From positions 558,001 to 622,000 of the forward strand of contig NZ_OY726395.1 of assembly GCF_963378085.1 (NCBI RefSeq): 64,000 nucleotides of DNA. Reading direction: 5' to 3'. The stretch is from Mycolicibacterium sp. MU0050 (lineage in GTDB: Bacteria; Actinomycetota; Actinomycetes; Mycobacteriales; Mycobacteriaceae). Position numbers and translations under genes: made by a program. The notes under the pieces were generated by a model. The model did not search any database. It was not told the origin of the DNA and saw nothing but the letters and a program-made list of their open reading frames with translations. Below are positions 55,167 to 63,303 of this stretch, one piece after another. The number at the start of each line of letters is the position of its first letter. Position 1 is the first letter of the stretch.

Positions 55167-56399
55167 ATGACAACGCTGGAGCGGCCGGCACCGGCCAAAC
55201 TCGACTATCGGGCCATCGACGTCGACAACCACTACTACGAGCCGCTGGACGCCTTCACCCGGCACCTGCCCAAGGAGTTCCGTAGCCGCGGCGTGCAGAT
55301 GGTGCAGGACGGCAAGCGCACCCTGGCGGTGTTCGGCGGCGTGGTCAACCACTTCATCCCCAATCCCACCTTCGACCCGATCATCGAACCGGGCTGCCTG
55401 GACCTGCTGTTCCGCGGTGAGATACCCGAGGGCGTCGATCCGGCGTCGCTGATGAAGGTCGATCGACTCGCCGATCATCCCGAGTATCAGAACCGCGAGG
55501 CCCGCGTGAAGATCCTGGATCAGCAGAACCTCGAAACGGTGTTCATGCTGCCAACTTTCGCCTGCGGCGTCGAGGAGGGCCTCAAGCACGACATCCCGGC
55601 CACCATGGCCTCGGTGCACGCCTTCAACCTGTGGCTCGACGAGGACTGGGGCTTCGACCGGCCGGACCACCGCATCCTGAGCGCGCCGATCATCTCGTTG
55701 GCAGACCCGGAAAAGGCCGTCGAGGAGGTCGAATTCGTCCTGGGGCGGGGCGCCAAGCTGGTGTGTGTGCGGCCCGCGCCCGTGCCGGGCGAAGTGCGGC
55801 CCCGCTCGCTCGGTGATCCGCTGCACGACCCGGTGTGGGCCCGTCTGGCCGAGGCCGGCGTACCGGTGGTCTTCCACCTGTCCGACTCCGGATACATGGC
55901 GATCCCCGCATTGTGGGGCGGCAGCGGGGTTTTCAAGGGATTCGGTAAGCGGGATCCGCTCGACATGGTCATCATGGACGACCGCCCCATCCACGACACC
56001 ATCGCCTCGATGATCGTGCACCAGGTGTTCACCCGGCATCCCAAGCTGAAGGTGGTGAGCATCGAGAACGGCTCCTACTTCGTGTACCGGCTGATCAAGC
56101 GGCTCAAAAAGTCCGCGAACAACGCTCCGTACCACTACAAGGAAGACCCGGTGGAGCAGCTGCGCAACAACGTCTGGATTGCGCCGTACTACGAGGACGA
56201 CGTCAAGGAGCTGGCCAACACCATCGGCGTGGACAAGGTGCTGTTCGGGTCGGACTGGCCGCACGGCGAGGGCTTGGCGGACCCGACCTCGTTCACCGCC
56301 GACATCCCGCAGTTCCCCGAGTTCAGCTACGAGGACACCCGGATGGTCATGCGCGACAACGCACTTACCCTGTTGAGCGCCCACAAGTCCGGCGCCTGA
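55167..56399 (+). CDS. Amidohydrolase (COG2159-type TIM barrel), larger copy
   Basis: A 410-residue metal-dependent hydrolase/decarboxylase-like protein. The first metal motif is degenerate: IDVDNHYYEP (about 17-26) has His and Glu but no H-x-H. Other likely ligands are VFHLSD (about His 237) and the Asp in FGSDWPHGEG (about 367-376). Such barrels include amidohydrolases and non-oxidative decarboxylases (ACMSD-like). Here, with a CoA ligase and acyl-CoA dehydrogenases, C-C bond hydrolysis or decarboxylation of a ring-cleavage product is plausible. ATG at 55167 follows GAGAGGA. It runs antisense to a long minus-strand open frame, rejected below. Confidence 0.86.
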   Translation: MTTLERPAPAKLDYRAIDVDNHYYEPLDAFTRHLPKEFRSRGVQMVQDGKRTLAVFGGVVNHFIPNPTFDPIIEPGCLDLLFRGEIPEGVDPASLMKVDRLADHPEYQNREARVKILDQQNLETVFMLPTFACGVEEGLKHDIPATMASVHAFNLWLDEDWGFDRPDHRILSAPIISLADPEKAVEEVEFVLGRGAKLVCVRPAPVPGEVRPRSLGDPLHDPVWARLAEAGVPVVFHLSDSGYMAIPALWGGSGVFKGFGKRDPLDMVIMDDRPIHDTIASMIVHQVFTRHPKLKVVSIENGSYFVYRLIKRLKKSANNAPYHYKEDPVEQLRNNVWIAPYYEDDVKELANTIGVDKVLFGSDWPHGEGLADPTSFTADIPQFPEFSYEDTRMVMRDNALTLLSAHKSGA

Positions 56400-56408
56400 G
56401 TCCCGCCC

Positions 56409-58031
56409 ATGGCTGAGTGGACACTCGGTGCGGTGCTCGACGCGATCGCCGAGGTGGTGCCGGACCGCACGATGACCGTGCGCGGCGACCGACGCAGCAC
56501 CTTCGCCCAGACCGCGCAACGCACCCGGCTGCTGGCGAACTATCTGGCGGCCAACGGGTTTGGTGCTCACCGGGAACGCGACCAGCTGAACGGCTGGGAG
56601 TGCGGCCAGGACCGCGTGGCGTTGCTGATGCACAACGATCTCTATCCGGACATGGTGCTCGCGTGCCTGAAGGCCCGGGTCGTCCCGGTGAACGTCAACT
56701 ACAACTACACCCCGCGTGAGGTCGCCGAGCTTTTCGAATACATCAAGCCCCGGGGGGTCATCTATCACCGCGCGCTGGGTGCCAAGTTCGCCGATGTGCT
56801 GCCCGGGATCGAGCTGCTGATCTCGGTCGACGACGGCAGCAGCCTGCCCGAGTTGCCCGGCGCGGTTCCGCTCGACGACGCATTGGCGGCCGGCCCCGCC
56901 GACGTCGCGATCACGCCGTCCCCGGACGACCTGATCATGGTGTGTACCGGCGGCACCACCGGGCGGCCCAAGGGCGTGCTGTGGCGGCAGGCGGACATGT
57001 ACGTCGCGTCGATGAACGGCGCCGACCACGACACGGTCACCGAGATCCACGACAAGGTGCAGCATCTCGGCGCTCCGTGGTTCGCCGTCTCGCCGTTGAT
57101 GCACGCCGCGGGCTTGTGGACGGCCTTCTCCGCCGTGCTCAGCGGCCAGACGGTGGTCCTGCACGACACCTCGAAGAAGTTCGACCCGCGCGAGGTGCTG
57201 CAGACCGCGGAGCGGGAGAAGGTGGGGCTCATGACGATGGTCGGCGACGCCTACGCCGGACCCATCGTCGCCGAACTGGATCGGGGCAGTTACGACCTCG
57301 GATCGTTGTTCGCCATCGGAACCGGCGGCGCCGGAACGAATCTGAAGAACCAGCAGGCCCTGCTCGAGCACCTGCCCAACGTGACGTTGATCAACGGCTA
57401 TGGCTCGTCGGAAACCGGCAACATGGGTTTCGGTCACAACCAGCGCGGCCATCACACCGAGACCTTCACCTTCCGCGACGGCGGCCTGGTCCTGGCCGAG
57501 GACTACAGCCGCTTTCTGGAGCCGGGAGAACCGCAGATCGGCTGGGTTGCCCGCACAGGCAGGATCCCGCTGGGCTACTACGACGATGCCGCCGCCACCG
57601 CCAGGACATTCCCCGAGGTCGACGGTATCCGGGTGGTGATCTCCGGTGATCGCGCCGCGATCGAAACCGACGGCACCCTGCGGCTCTACGGCCGCGACTC
57701 GCTGGTGGTGAACACCGGTGGGGAGAAGGTGTTCGTCGAGGAGGTCGAGGAGGTCCTGCGCGCGCACGACGATGTCACCGACGCGGTGGTGATCGGCCGG
57801 CCCAGCGAGCGGTGGGGCCAGGAGGTGGTCGCCCTGGTGGCATTGCGGCCCGGCGCCGAAACCGGCCCGGATGCGCTGCGGGACTGCTGCGCGGCGGCGC
57901 TGGCCCGGTTCAAGACGCCCAAGCAGTTCCTGTTCGTCGAACAGGTCCGCAGGCTGGGTAACGGCAAGGCGGACTACCGGTGGGCCAAACAGGCGGCGCT
58001 GCAAACAGTATCGGTACAAGGCGAGGAATGA
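56409..58031 (+). CDS. AMP-forming acyl-CoA synthetase (FadD19-like)
   Basis: A 540-residue ligase: A3 VCTGGTTGRPKG, A5 INGYGSSETGNMG, A8 GRDSLVVNTGGEKVFVEEVE and catalytic lysine in GNGKADYRWAK. The TGGTTGRPKGVLWRQ and GKADYRWAK phrases resemble mycobacterial FadD17/FadD19 steroid side-chain ligases. Similarity is suggestive only; FadD3 or other steroid-ring ligases cannot be excluded. It begins nine bases after the amidohydrolase. ATG at 56409; the ribosome site is weak, so translation may be coupled. Confidence 0.88.
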   Translation: MAEWTLGAVLDAIAEVVPDRTMTVRGDRRSTFAQTAQRTRLLANYLAANGFGAHRERDQLNGWECGQDRVALLMHNDLYPDMVLACLKARVVPVNVNYNYTPREVAELFEYIKPRGVIYHRALGAKFADVLPGIELLISVDDGSSLPELPGAVPLDDALAAGPADVAITPSPDDLIMVCTGGTTGRPKGVLWRQADMYVASMNGADHDTVTEIHDKVQHLGAPWFAVSPLMHAAGLWTAFSAVLSGQTVVLHDTSKKFDPREVLQTAEREKVGLMTMVGDAYAGPIVAELDRGSYDLGSLFAIGTGGAGTNLKNQQALLEHLPNVTLINGYGSSETGNMGFGHNQRGHHTETFTFRDGGLVLAEDYSRFLEPGEPQIGWVARTGRIPLGYYDDAAATARTFPEVDGIRVVISGDRAAIETDGTLRLYGRDSLVVNTGGEKVFVEEVEEVLRAHDDVTDAVVIGRPSERWGQEVVALVALRPGAETGPDALRDCCAAALARFKTPKQFLFVEQVRRLGNGKADYRWAKQAALQTVSVQGEE

Positions 58032-58032
58032 G

Positions 58033-58881
58033 ATGACACAGAGGGCCCCCGGCGGCCGGACCATCGACTGTCTGGTCAACGTCCACTTCGGTGAGACCGA
58101 GGTGCAACCAAAATTCATGACCAAGGTCCGCGACGACTACTTCAAGGGCCCCAAGTCCATGTTCGACCCCGTGGACCTCGCCGAGCTGATCGACGAGATG
58201 GACGAGCACGGCGTGACCAAGGCCATCCTGATGGACAACCTGGCCAAACCGTCGGTGACGGCGCGCAAGTTCGTCGAGGCCAAGCCGGAACGATTCGCGC
58301 TGGCGATGGGCGGGGTGAACTTGCTGCGCCCGGTGGCCTCCCTGCGCGAACTCACCGCGGTGGCCGCCGACCTTCCCGTGGCGTATTCCGTTGTCGGCCC
58401 AAGCTTCTGGGGCGACGGACAGTACCCGCCCAGCGACGCCGTGTACTACCCGCTGTATGCGAAGTGCGCCGAGCTGGAGCTGCCGCTGTGCGTCAACACC
58501 GGAATCCCCGGCCCGCCGATTCCGGGTGAAGTGCAGAATCCGATCCACCTGGACCGGGTCTGCGTGCGCTTCCCCGAGCTGAAGCTGTGCATGATTCACG
58601 GCGCGGATCCCTGGTGGGACATCGCCATTCGGATGCTGATCAAGTACGAGAACCTGCGCCTGATGACGTCGGCCTGGTCGCCCAAGCGCCTACCTCAGGA
58701 GCTGCTGCATTTCATGCGCACCCGCGGCAGCGGCAAGGTGATCTTCGCCTCGGACTGGCCGGTGCTGCGGCAGCACCGCGTGGTCCCCGAGGCCAAGGCC
58801 CTCGACCTTCCGCCGGAGGTGCTGGACAACTACCTCTACAACAACGCCGAGAAGTTCTTCTTCGAAACCCAGGAGCAGTAA
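58033..58881 (+). CDS. Amidohydrolase (COG2159-type TIM barrel), smaller copy
   Basis: A 282-residue barrel of the same superfamily as the gene at 55167. Conserved points are IDCLVNVHFGE (about 11-21), PLCVNTGIPGPP, LCMIHGADPWW (His about 196) and the Asp in FASDWPVLRQ. The first two metal positions differ from H-x-H, so metal content is uncertain. It lies one base after the ligase stop (ATGAGATG), and four bases before an acyl-CoA dehydrogenase-like gene. Two different COG2159 barrels around one ligase point to two hydrolytic or decarboxylating steps in one pathway. Confidence 0.85.
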   Translation: MTQRAPGGRTIDCLVNVHFGETEVQPKFMTKVRDDYFKGPKSMFDPVDLAELIDEMDEHGVTKAILMDNLAKPSVTARKFVEAKPERFALAMGGVNLLRPVASLRELTAVAADLPVAYSVVGPSFWGDGQYPPSDAVYYPLYAKCAELELPLCVNTGIPGPPIPGEVQNPIHLDRVCVRFPELKLCMIHGADPWWDIAIRMLIKYENLRLMTSAWSPKRLPQELLHFMRTRGSGKVIFASDWPVLRQHRVVPEAKALDLPPEVLDNYLYNNAEKFFFETQEQ

Positions 58882-58885
58882 TCGC

Positions 58886-59938
58886 ATGGACCGTTACGAG
58901 TTGCGGAGGCTGGATTACAGCCTCAGCGAGGACCACCAGGATCTGCAGACGGCCTACCGCCAGTTCTTCGAAACGCACAGTTCGATCGAAGTGGTCTGGG
59001 CCGCCGAGGAATCCGGGTTCGACAAGAGCTTGTGGGAACGGCTGTGCGCCACCGGTGCCACGTCGATGGCGCTCGCCGAGAATGTCGGCGGCGACGGCGC
59101 GACGCTGGTCGACCTGGCCCTGGTGGCCGAGGAAGTAGGGCGCGCCGTGGCGCCGGTGCCGTGGATCGACCACGTCTGCGCGGCCCGGTTGTGGGCGCGC
59201 CTCGGCGGCAGCACCGACGAACTCGCCGACGCGGTGGCGGGCACACAACTGCTGGCCTTCGACGCCCAGGACGCGGGAACCCCGGGTCGGCGCCTGATCG
59301 CGTCCGCTGCGGTGGCCGACCAGATCGTTGCCCGCGACGGCGACGAAGTGGTGCTGCTGGGCTACGACGCCCGCCCCGACCGAGTCGAGAACCTCGGCCG
59401 GCTGCCCATGGCGTGGGTGGACCCCGCGGACGCGGATCGGCGCACGGTCCTGGGCGCGGGCGCCGACGCGGTGGCCGCCTATCAGCGGGCGCTGGACGAG
59501 TGGCGGGTGCTGACCGCCGCCGCGCTGGCCGGCCTGGTGGAGCAGACGATGAACATCGCCGCCGAGTTTGCGAAGAGTCGCTACACCCTGGGTGTTCCGA
59601 TCTCGACGCTGCAGGCCATCTCGCATCCGCTGGCCAACATGGCGATCACGGTGCAGGGCGGCCGCAACCTGGCGCGCCGCGCGGCCTGGTTCCTGGACAA
59701 CGAGCCCGACGAGCGGGCCGAACTCCCCGGCTGCGCCTTCGTGTTCATGGCCGAGGAAGCCCCGAAGGCCGCCACCATGGCCGTCCACATCCAGGGCGGC
59801 CTCGGGGTGTCGGTGGAGGCCGCGGCGACGGCCTACCTGGTGCGGGCGCGCGGCTGGGCCCTGGCCGGCGGCGATCCCGGTGAGGCCGCCAAGCAGGTGG
59901 CGCAGATTGTGGCCGACCGCGAAGCCGCGTCGGCGTAA
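58886..59938 (+). CDS. Acyl-CoA dehydrogenase-like subunit (smaller partner)
   Basis: A 350-residue member of the acyl-CoA dehydrogenase fold. It has an N-terminal helical domain, a degenerate middle (no TExGxGSD-like motif), a C-terminal helical region with SRYTLGVPISTLQAISHPLANM (about 230-251 in outline) and GGLGVSVEAAATAYLVRARGW. The catalytic YEGTxxIQ motif is absent. Mycobacterial steroid-degrading dehydrogenases are alpha2beta2 heteromers encoded by adjacent genes, one subunit with incomplete FAD/active-site residues; this and the next gene look like such a pair. ATG at 58886 follows AGGAG at a short distance. Confidence 0.87.
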   Translation: MDRYELRRLDYSLSEDHQDLQTAYRQFFETHSSIEVVWAAEESGFDKSLWERLCATGATSMALAENVGGDGATLVDLALVAEEVGRAVAPVPWIDHVCAARLWARLGGSTDELADAVAGTQLLAFDAQDAGTPGRRLIASAAVADQIVARDGDEVVLLGYDARPDRVENLGRLPMAWVDPADADRRTVLGAGADAVAAYQRALDEWRVLTAAALAGLVEQTMNIAAEFAKSRYTLGVPISTLQAISHPLANMAITVQGGRNLARRAAWFLDNEPDERAELPGCAFVFMAEEAPKAATMAVHIQGGLGVSVEAAATAYLVRARGWALAGGDPGEAAKQVAQIVADREAASA

Positions 59939-59952
59939 GGGGATATTGGGCA

Positions 59953-61143
59953 ATGGATTTCAGTACCGTCGAACTCAGCGACGAGGACCGGGCGTTCCGC
60001 GACGAGGTGCGGGCGTTCCTGGCCGAGCACGTCACCGAGGAGGTGCGTCGCCGTGACCGCGAGACCGGCGACAACTTCGACGAGGGCGTGCACCTGGCGC
60101 TCGGCGCCGCGGGCTATCTGGAGAAGGAATGGAAGCCCGAGGAGGAGGGCGGGTTCAGCCGGGTCCGGCGTCGCATCTGGCAGTTGGAGAAGCGGCGCGC
60201 CCACGTCCCGTGGGTGACCTGGGGGACCACGGCGCTGGTGGCGCGGGCGGTGCAGGCCTCGGCCAAGCCGGAACTGGTGGCCGAAGTGCTGCCCAAGGTC
60301 TTCAGCGGCCACGTCCGGATGTGCCTGGGCTACACCGAGCCCGAGGGCGGTTCGGACATCGCGACCTGCAAGACCCGCGCGGTCCGCGACGGCGATCAGT
60401 GGGTGATCAACGGCGCCAAGATGTTCACCACCGGCGCGCACAACTGCCAGTACGTCTTCCTGATCACCAACACCGATCCGGAAGCGCCCAAGCACAAGAG
60501 CCTGAGCATGTTCCTGGTGCCGCTGGATCTACCCGGCATCGAAATCCAGGGCATCCGCACCGTCGACGGTGACCGCACCAACATCGTCTACTACAGCGAT
60601 GTCCGCGTGGACGAGAAGTATCTGCTGGGTGAGGCCAACGGCGGCTGGGCCGTGCTGCGCGGACCGCTGGACGCCGAGCACGGCGCGGTGCCCTCGACCC
60701 CCGACGGTTTGGACGACGTCGCGATCATGGCGCATCAGGCCGGCTTCATGTCCGCCGCCCTGGATGCCGTCGCGGCCTCGACCACCCGGCCGGATGCCCA
60801 CGGTCGGCGGCGCATCGACGACGGCGCGGTGGCCTACCGGTTGGGCCGCAGCGCGGCGCGGCTCGAGGCGGCGTTGTCGACGCCGAGCATCTTCGGCCGG
60901 GTGGCCCAGGCGCAGACGATGCGCGACATCGGCCCGGACCTGCTGGATATCGCCGGCCCCGCATCGGTGCTGCCGATCGAGACCGACGGCACCCTCGACG
61001 ACGGAAAGTCGGAGTACCTGTACAGGTTTGCGCCGCTGGCGGGGATCTACGGCGGCACCCTGGAGGTGTTCCGCAACATGATCGCCCAGCACGTGTTGGG
61101 CCTCGGCAAGCCGAACTACTCGCCGGCGAAGAAGGCGTCGTAG
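59953..61143 (+). CDS. Acyl-CoA dehydrogenase-like subunit (larger partner)
   Basis: A 396-residue acyl-CoA dehydrogenase. It has the N-terminal domain, LGYTEPEGGSDIATCKTRA (about 119-137), WVINGAKMFTTGA, and the C-terminal IYGGTLEVFRNMIAQHVLGLG. The catalytic Glu of medium-chain enzymes is replaced by Gly (IYGGT rather than YEGT), as in heteromeric steroid acyl-CoA dehydrogenases, which use a Glu from another position. It probably forms the complex with the preceding gene product. ATG at 59953, 14 bases after the previous stop. The 3' end overlaps the desaturase gene on the other strand by 28 bases. Confidence 0.9.
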   Translation: MDFSTVELSDEDRAFRDEVRAFLAEHVTEEVRRRDRETGDNFDEGVHLALGAAGYLEKEWKPEEEGGFSRVRRRIWQLEKRRAHVPWVTWGTTALVARAVQASAKPELVAEVLPKVFSGHVRMCLGYTEPEGGSDIATCKTRAVRDGDQWVINGAKMFTTGAHNCQYVFLITNTDPEAPKHKSLSMFLVPLDLPGIEIQGIRTVDGDRTNIVYYSDVRVDEKYLLGEANGGWAVLRGPLDAEHGAVPSTPDGLDDVAIMAHQAGFMSAALDAVAASTTRPDAHGRRRIDDGAVAYRLGRSAARLEAALSTPSIFGRVAQAQTMRDIGPDLLDIAGPASVLPIETDGTLDDGKSEYLYRFAPLAGIYGGTLEVFRNMIAQHVLGLGKPNYSPAKKAS

Positions 61144-63149
61144 TCCACCGCCACCGTCGGGCTGGTCGGGTGCGCCTGACAGGTCAGGACATAGCCGGCG
61201 GCCAGTTCGGCCGTACCGAGCGCGAAGTTCTGGTCCATCTCCACCGTGCCGCGGGTGAGTTTCGCCCGGCAAGTGCCGCAGGCGCCACCCATGCATGAGT
61301 AGGGCGCGTCGCTGCGCCGCTGCAAGGCGGCTTCCAGGATGGAGTCGCCGGCGGCGAGTTCGACCGTCTCCTGCTGTCCGGAGAGCGTGAAAGTCACTGT
61401 CGCGGCGTCGTAGTCACGGTTGGGCGCGGCGCCGACCGGATAGCCGGTGAACAGCTCGAGGTGGATGCGATCTGGGTCGACACCGTGGCCGGTCAAGGCG
61501 TCACGCACCGCGGTGCTCATACCGAGTGGACCGCACACGAACCACTCGTCGACGGTGTCGGGGCGCAGACTGCTGGTCAACCAACGCTGAAGCTTGTCCG
61601 CGTCGATCCGACCGCGCAGTTCCGGGGTGTGCAGCGGCTCCTCGGACAGCACGTGCTTGATCTCCAGGCGATCGACGTAGCGGGACTCCAGCCGGGCCAG
61701 ATCGTGCCGGAACATGGTCGAATCCTTGGTGCGGTTGCCGTAGATCAGCGTGAACCGGCTTTCGGTCTCGATCTCCAGCACAGTTTCCAGGATCGACAGC
61801 ACCGGGGTGATTCCGCTGCCGGCCACCAGACCCACGTAGTGCCGTTGCGCCAGCGGATCCAGCGGTGTGCCGAACCGTCCGGTGGGCGTCATCAGCTCCA
61901 ACACGTCACCGGCTTTGAGCTGGGTGGCGACGAAGCTCGAGAATGCGCCTCCGGGAATGTGTTTGACCGCAATCCGCAGCTGGGCACGTGTGGCCGGAGC
62001 GCAGATCGAGTAGTTGCGGCGGATCCCTTCACCGCCGAGGTTGGTGCGAACCGTGACGTGCTGGCCCGGCTCGAACCGGAATTCGTCACGCAGCGCTTCG
62101 GGCACGGCGAAGGTGACCAGGGTGCTGTCCTCGGTGATCGGGTCCACCGAGGCCACCGGAACGCGGTGCAGCACGGCGTGCGGGGCGCTCGAGCGCGGCG
62201 GCATGTGGACCGGCACCACCCGCCCGAGCTTGCGGTTGAGCCGCTTCCATTCCCGGTACTCGCCGGCGTTGAGGTGCTGACCGAACACCGTGGTGATCGC
62301 GGCGTCGCGGTCCAGATAGGCCTCCTCATTGCGGTGCCAGGTCTTGCGGTAGCGGTAGAACGGCACCGAGGGGTGCAGGTGATGCACCAGGTGGTAGTTC
62401 TGCGACAGCATCAGGGGGGTGTACAGCCACTCCATGCCTACCCGGGCGCGCGTCGCGCCGTAGCGGTTGCTGCGTTGGGTGTCGGCCAGTCCGTGGTGCG
62501 GCAGCCAGTCGAACCACCAGACCAGGACGATCAGCCCGATGCGCTGCGGGATGAGGAAGACCACCGCCAGCGTCCAGAAGTGCCCGGTCACGATCGCGGC
62601 GGTCAACCCGAGCAGGCTGACGACCAGCATCCCGACTGTCTCGGCGATCTCGGCTCTCGGTCGGCTTCGCAAGGTCCGCAGGATGAATCCGCCGTACAAC
62701 AGTTCGGGGAAGGGCCAACGCAACGGCATCTGCCACCACCGCGAATGGGAGGCCCAGGCGTCGGGGTCCAGTTCATCGTCGTTGGCGTGCCGATGGTGTT
62801 CGATGTGGATGAACGCGTACGTCGGGAACGAGATGATCGGCACCACCAGCACGAACGCTGCCCGGCCGACGAGTCGGTTGATCCAGCGGGTGCTGCTGAC
62901 CGCGTAGTGGATGGCGTCGTGGCTGACAGTAAACATCACGAACGTCACGACGGCGTTCATCGCGATGGTGGCCCAGGCCGGCAGCCAGCCCTGGACGTAG
63001 CCGACGGTCGAGGCCACGAACGTCGTCCAGCCGATCACGAGGATCGCCACCGTCGGCAGGGCCAGCTTGGGCACGGGCGCGCCTGGGTCCGGAAGCGCCT
63101 GCCGCGCGGGCGACGCCGGCGCTGTGTCGTCGAGTGCTGTGATGGACAT
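61116..63149 (-). CDS. Membrane fatty-acid desaturase/hydroxylase fused to ferredoxin reductase and 2Fe-2S ferredoxin
   Basis: A 677-residue three-part protein. Residues 30-310 form a membrane diiron domain with transmembrane helices and histidine boxes HDAIH (77-81), HIEHH (115-119) and HLVHH (253-257), plus LPHHG (216-220). Residues about 320-580 form an FAD/NAD(P) reductase with RRNYS (377-381) and GSGITP (444-449). Residues about 590-677 form a plant-type 2Fe-2S ferredoxin with C619, C624, C627 and C657. All electron-transfer parts are in one chain, so the enzyme should be self-sufficient with NAD(P)H. Substrate could be a lipid acyl chain, alkane or ring; DesA3 with Rv3230c is the nearest split analogue I know. 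ATG at 63147-63149 follows TGGAGC. It is convergent with and overlaps the upstream dehydrogenase gene. Confidence 0.93.
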   Translation of the reverse strand: MSITALDDTAPASPARQALPDPGAPVPKLALPTVAILVIGWTTFVASTVGYVQGWLPAWATIAMNAVVTFVMFTVSHDAIHYAVSSTRWINRLVGRAAFVLVVPIISFPTYAFIHIEHHRHANDDELDPDAWASHSRWWQMPLRWPFPELLYGGFILRTLRSRPRAEIAETVGMLVVSLLGLTAAIVTGHFWTLAVVFLIPQRIGLIVLVWWFDWLPHHGLADTQRSNRYGATRARVGMEWLYTPLMLSQNYHLVHHLHPSVPFYRYRKTWHRNEEAYLDRDAAITTVFGQHLNAGEYREWKRLNRKLGRVVPVHMPPRSSAPHAVLHRVPVASVDPITEDSTLVTFAVPEALRDEFRFEPGQHVTVRTNLGGEGIRRNYSICAPATRAQLRIAVKHIPGGAFSSFVATQLKAGDVLELMTPTGRFGTPLDPLAQRHYVGLVAGSGITPVLSILETVLEIETESRFTLIYGNRTKDSTMFRHDLARLESRYVDRLEIKHVLSEEPLHTPELRGRIDADKLQRWLTSSLRPDTVDEWFVCGPLGMSTAVRDALTGHGVDPDRIHLELFTGYPVGAAPNRDYDAATVTFTLSGQQETVELAAGDSILEAALQRRSDAPYSCMGGACGTCRAKLTRGTVEMDQNFALGTAELAAGYVLTCQAHPTSPTVAVDYDAFFAGE

Positions 63150-63263
63150 GGCTGCTCCAGAACTCTCGATGGCTAGGGTGGCGGCTGGGAACCGCTGAGT
63201 ACAAACGTTAGGGATGCCCTGGGGCGGTGGCCATGTCTTCGGGGCACCAGACGCTGCGCCGCA

Positions 63264-63296
63264 TTTGTCTCCAGGAGACAAACTTTGCAGTAGGGT
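63264..63296 (+). promoter_or_regulatory. PucR-gene promoter and 19-bp palindromic operator
   Basis: TTTGTCTCC-A-GGAGACAAA (63264-63282) is a perfect palindrome of 9-bp arms with a 1-bp centre. TAGGGT (63291-63296) lies seven bases before the ATG at 63304, the spacing of a leaderless -10 element. The site would overlap the -35 region. It is in the 154-base gap between the divergent desaturase gene and the PucR gene, with no other feature seen. Confidence 0.75.
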
Positions 63297-63303
63297 CCGC
63301 CTC

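Noticed and set aside
55077..58124. A 1015-codon open frame on the minus strand across the amidohydrolase and ligase genes
   Set aside because: It is antisense to three genes with clear motifs on the plus strand and its translation is Gly/His/Arg/Val-rich without any recognisable domain, a normal result of high GC at third positions.
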